The translations under genes were made by a program, and so were the position numbers. The notes under the pieces are model-generated. The model had not been told where the DNA came from. It was given only the letters and a program-made list of their open reading frames with translations, and made no database searches. A stretch of DNA of 64,000 bases from Candidatus Atribacteria bacterium UBA6251 (lineage in GTDB: Bacteria; Atribacterota; Phoenicimicrobiia; Phoenicimicrobiales; Phoenicimicrobiaceae), in NCBI GenBank assembly GCA_002441285.1, contig DJVR01000045.1:7430-71429 (forward strand), read 5' to 3'. Below, in pieces: positions 63,922 through 64,000 of the stretch (the stretch's first letter is position 1; every line of letters starts with the position of its first letter).

Positions 63922-64000
63922 TCATACGTACAAAATTATAATTATTTTTTTTCCGATGTCAAGAAAAAATTTAAAAAATGTTATTTAAGAATTAAAAGTG

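Noticed and set aside
1..64000. CRISPR array
   Set aside because: I found no regularly spaced 25-40-bp direct repeats and no cas gene.

Overview
This is a 64 kb window of AT-rich chromosome from an anaerobic bacterium. It encodes selenocysteine insertion, a molybdenum hydroxylase, a YgfK-type oxidoreductase, a purine-type ABC importer and LexA, and I see no respiratory oxidase. A DUF4136-like exported protein and TldD/TldE would fit a diderm. An uncultured lineage such as Atribacterota or a low-GC relative is plausible, but that assignment is a guess.

Layout. (1) 1-16.8 kb is a defence-type island read on the minus strand: a PD-(D/E)XK protein, an EEP-fold nuclease, an HhH glycosylase-like protein, a frameshifted nuclease pseudogene, fragments of a REP-associated transposase, small genes (DUF2188, PIN-like, membrane protein), and a tight Res / Mod / SF1 helicase-nuclease operon related to type III restriction-modification. 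(2) 16.8-23.7 kb holds a replication-protein-like remnant, tldE-tldD, a YhaM-like exonuclease, tRNA-Leu(CAG), an aminotransferase, a zincin and a flavodoxin. (3) 23.7-29.9 kb is a DNA damage block: lexA-DUF72, then dnaE-dinB. An identical 12-bp palindrome, the likely LexA operator, precedes both gene pairs. (4) 30.1-43.06 kb is an accessory block on the minus strand. It starts at a decayed tyrosine recombinase that abuts the xanthine dehydrogenase genes and contains three attC-like inverted-repeat sites. Between these sites lie a DUF4209/HEPN-like gene, a cupin pseudogene with a small membrane protein, and a full type I restriction-modification operon. It ends in an IS1595-type transposase remnant. 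I read it as a candidate integron-like cassette array. (5) 43.06-51.3 kb carries a four-ORF molybdenum hydroxylase (large subunit split in two), YgfK and a sugar-isomerase-fold protein. (6) 51.6-57.4 kb is a selenium locus: tRNA-Sec, selA, selB, then selD and a HesB-like gene, both with an in-frame UGA followed by a SECIS-like hairpin. (7) 57.4-64 kb holds a BmpA-type ABC importer, a patatin-like protein, a terminator and a stub ORF.

How the genes fit together. tRNA-Sec, SelA, SelB and SelD form a complete selenocysteine pathway, apart from SerS, which is not expected here. SelD is itself a selenoprotein, so the pathway depends on its own product. The hydroxylase, YgfK and the nucleoside/purine-type importer next to the sel genes suggest purine uptake and catabolism, possibly with a selenium-dependent hydroxylase; that link is inferred from context. 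The two restriction-modification clusters, the many broken genes and the dispersed palindromes show repeated gain and decay of accessory DNA.
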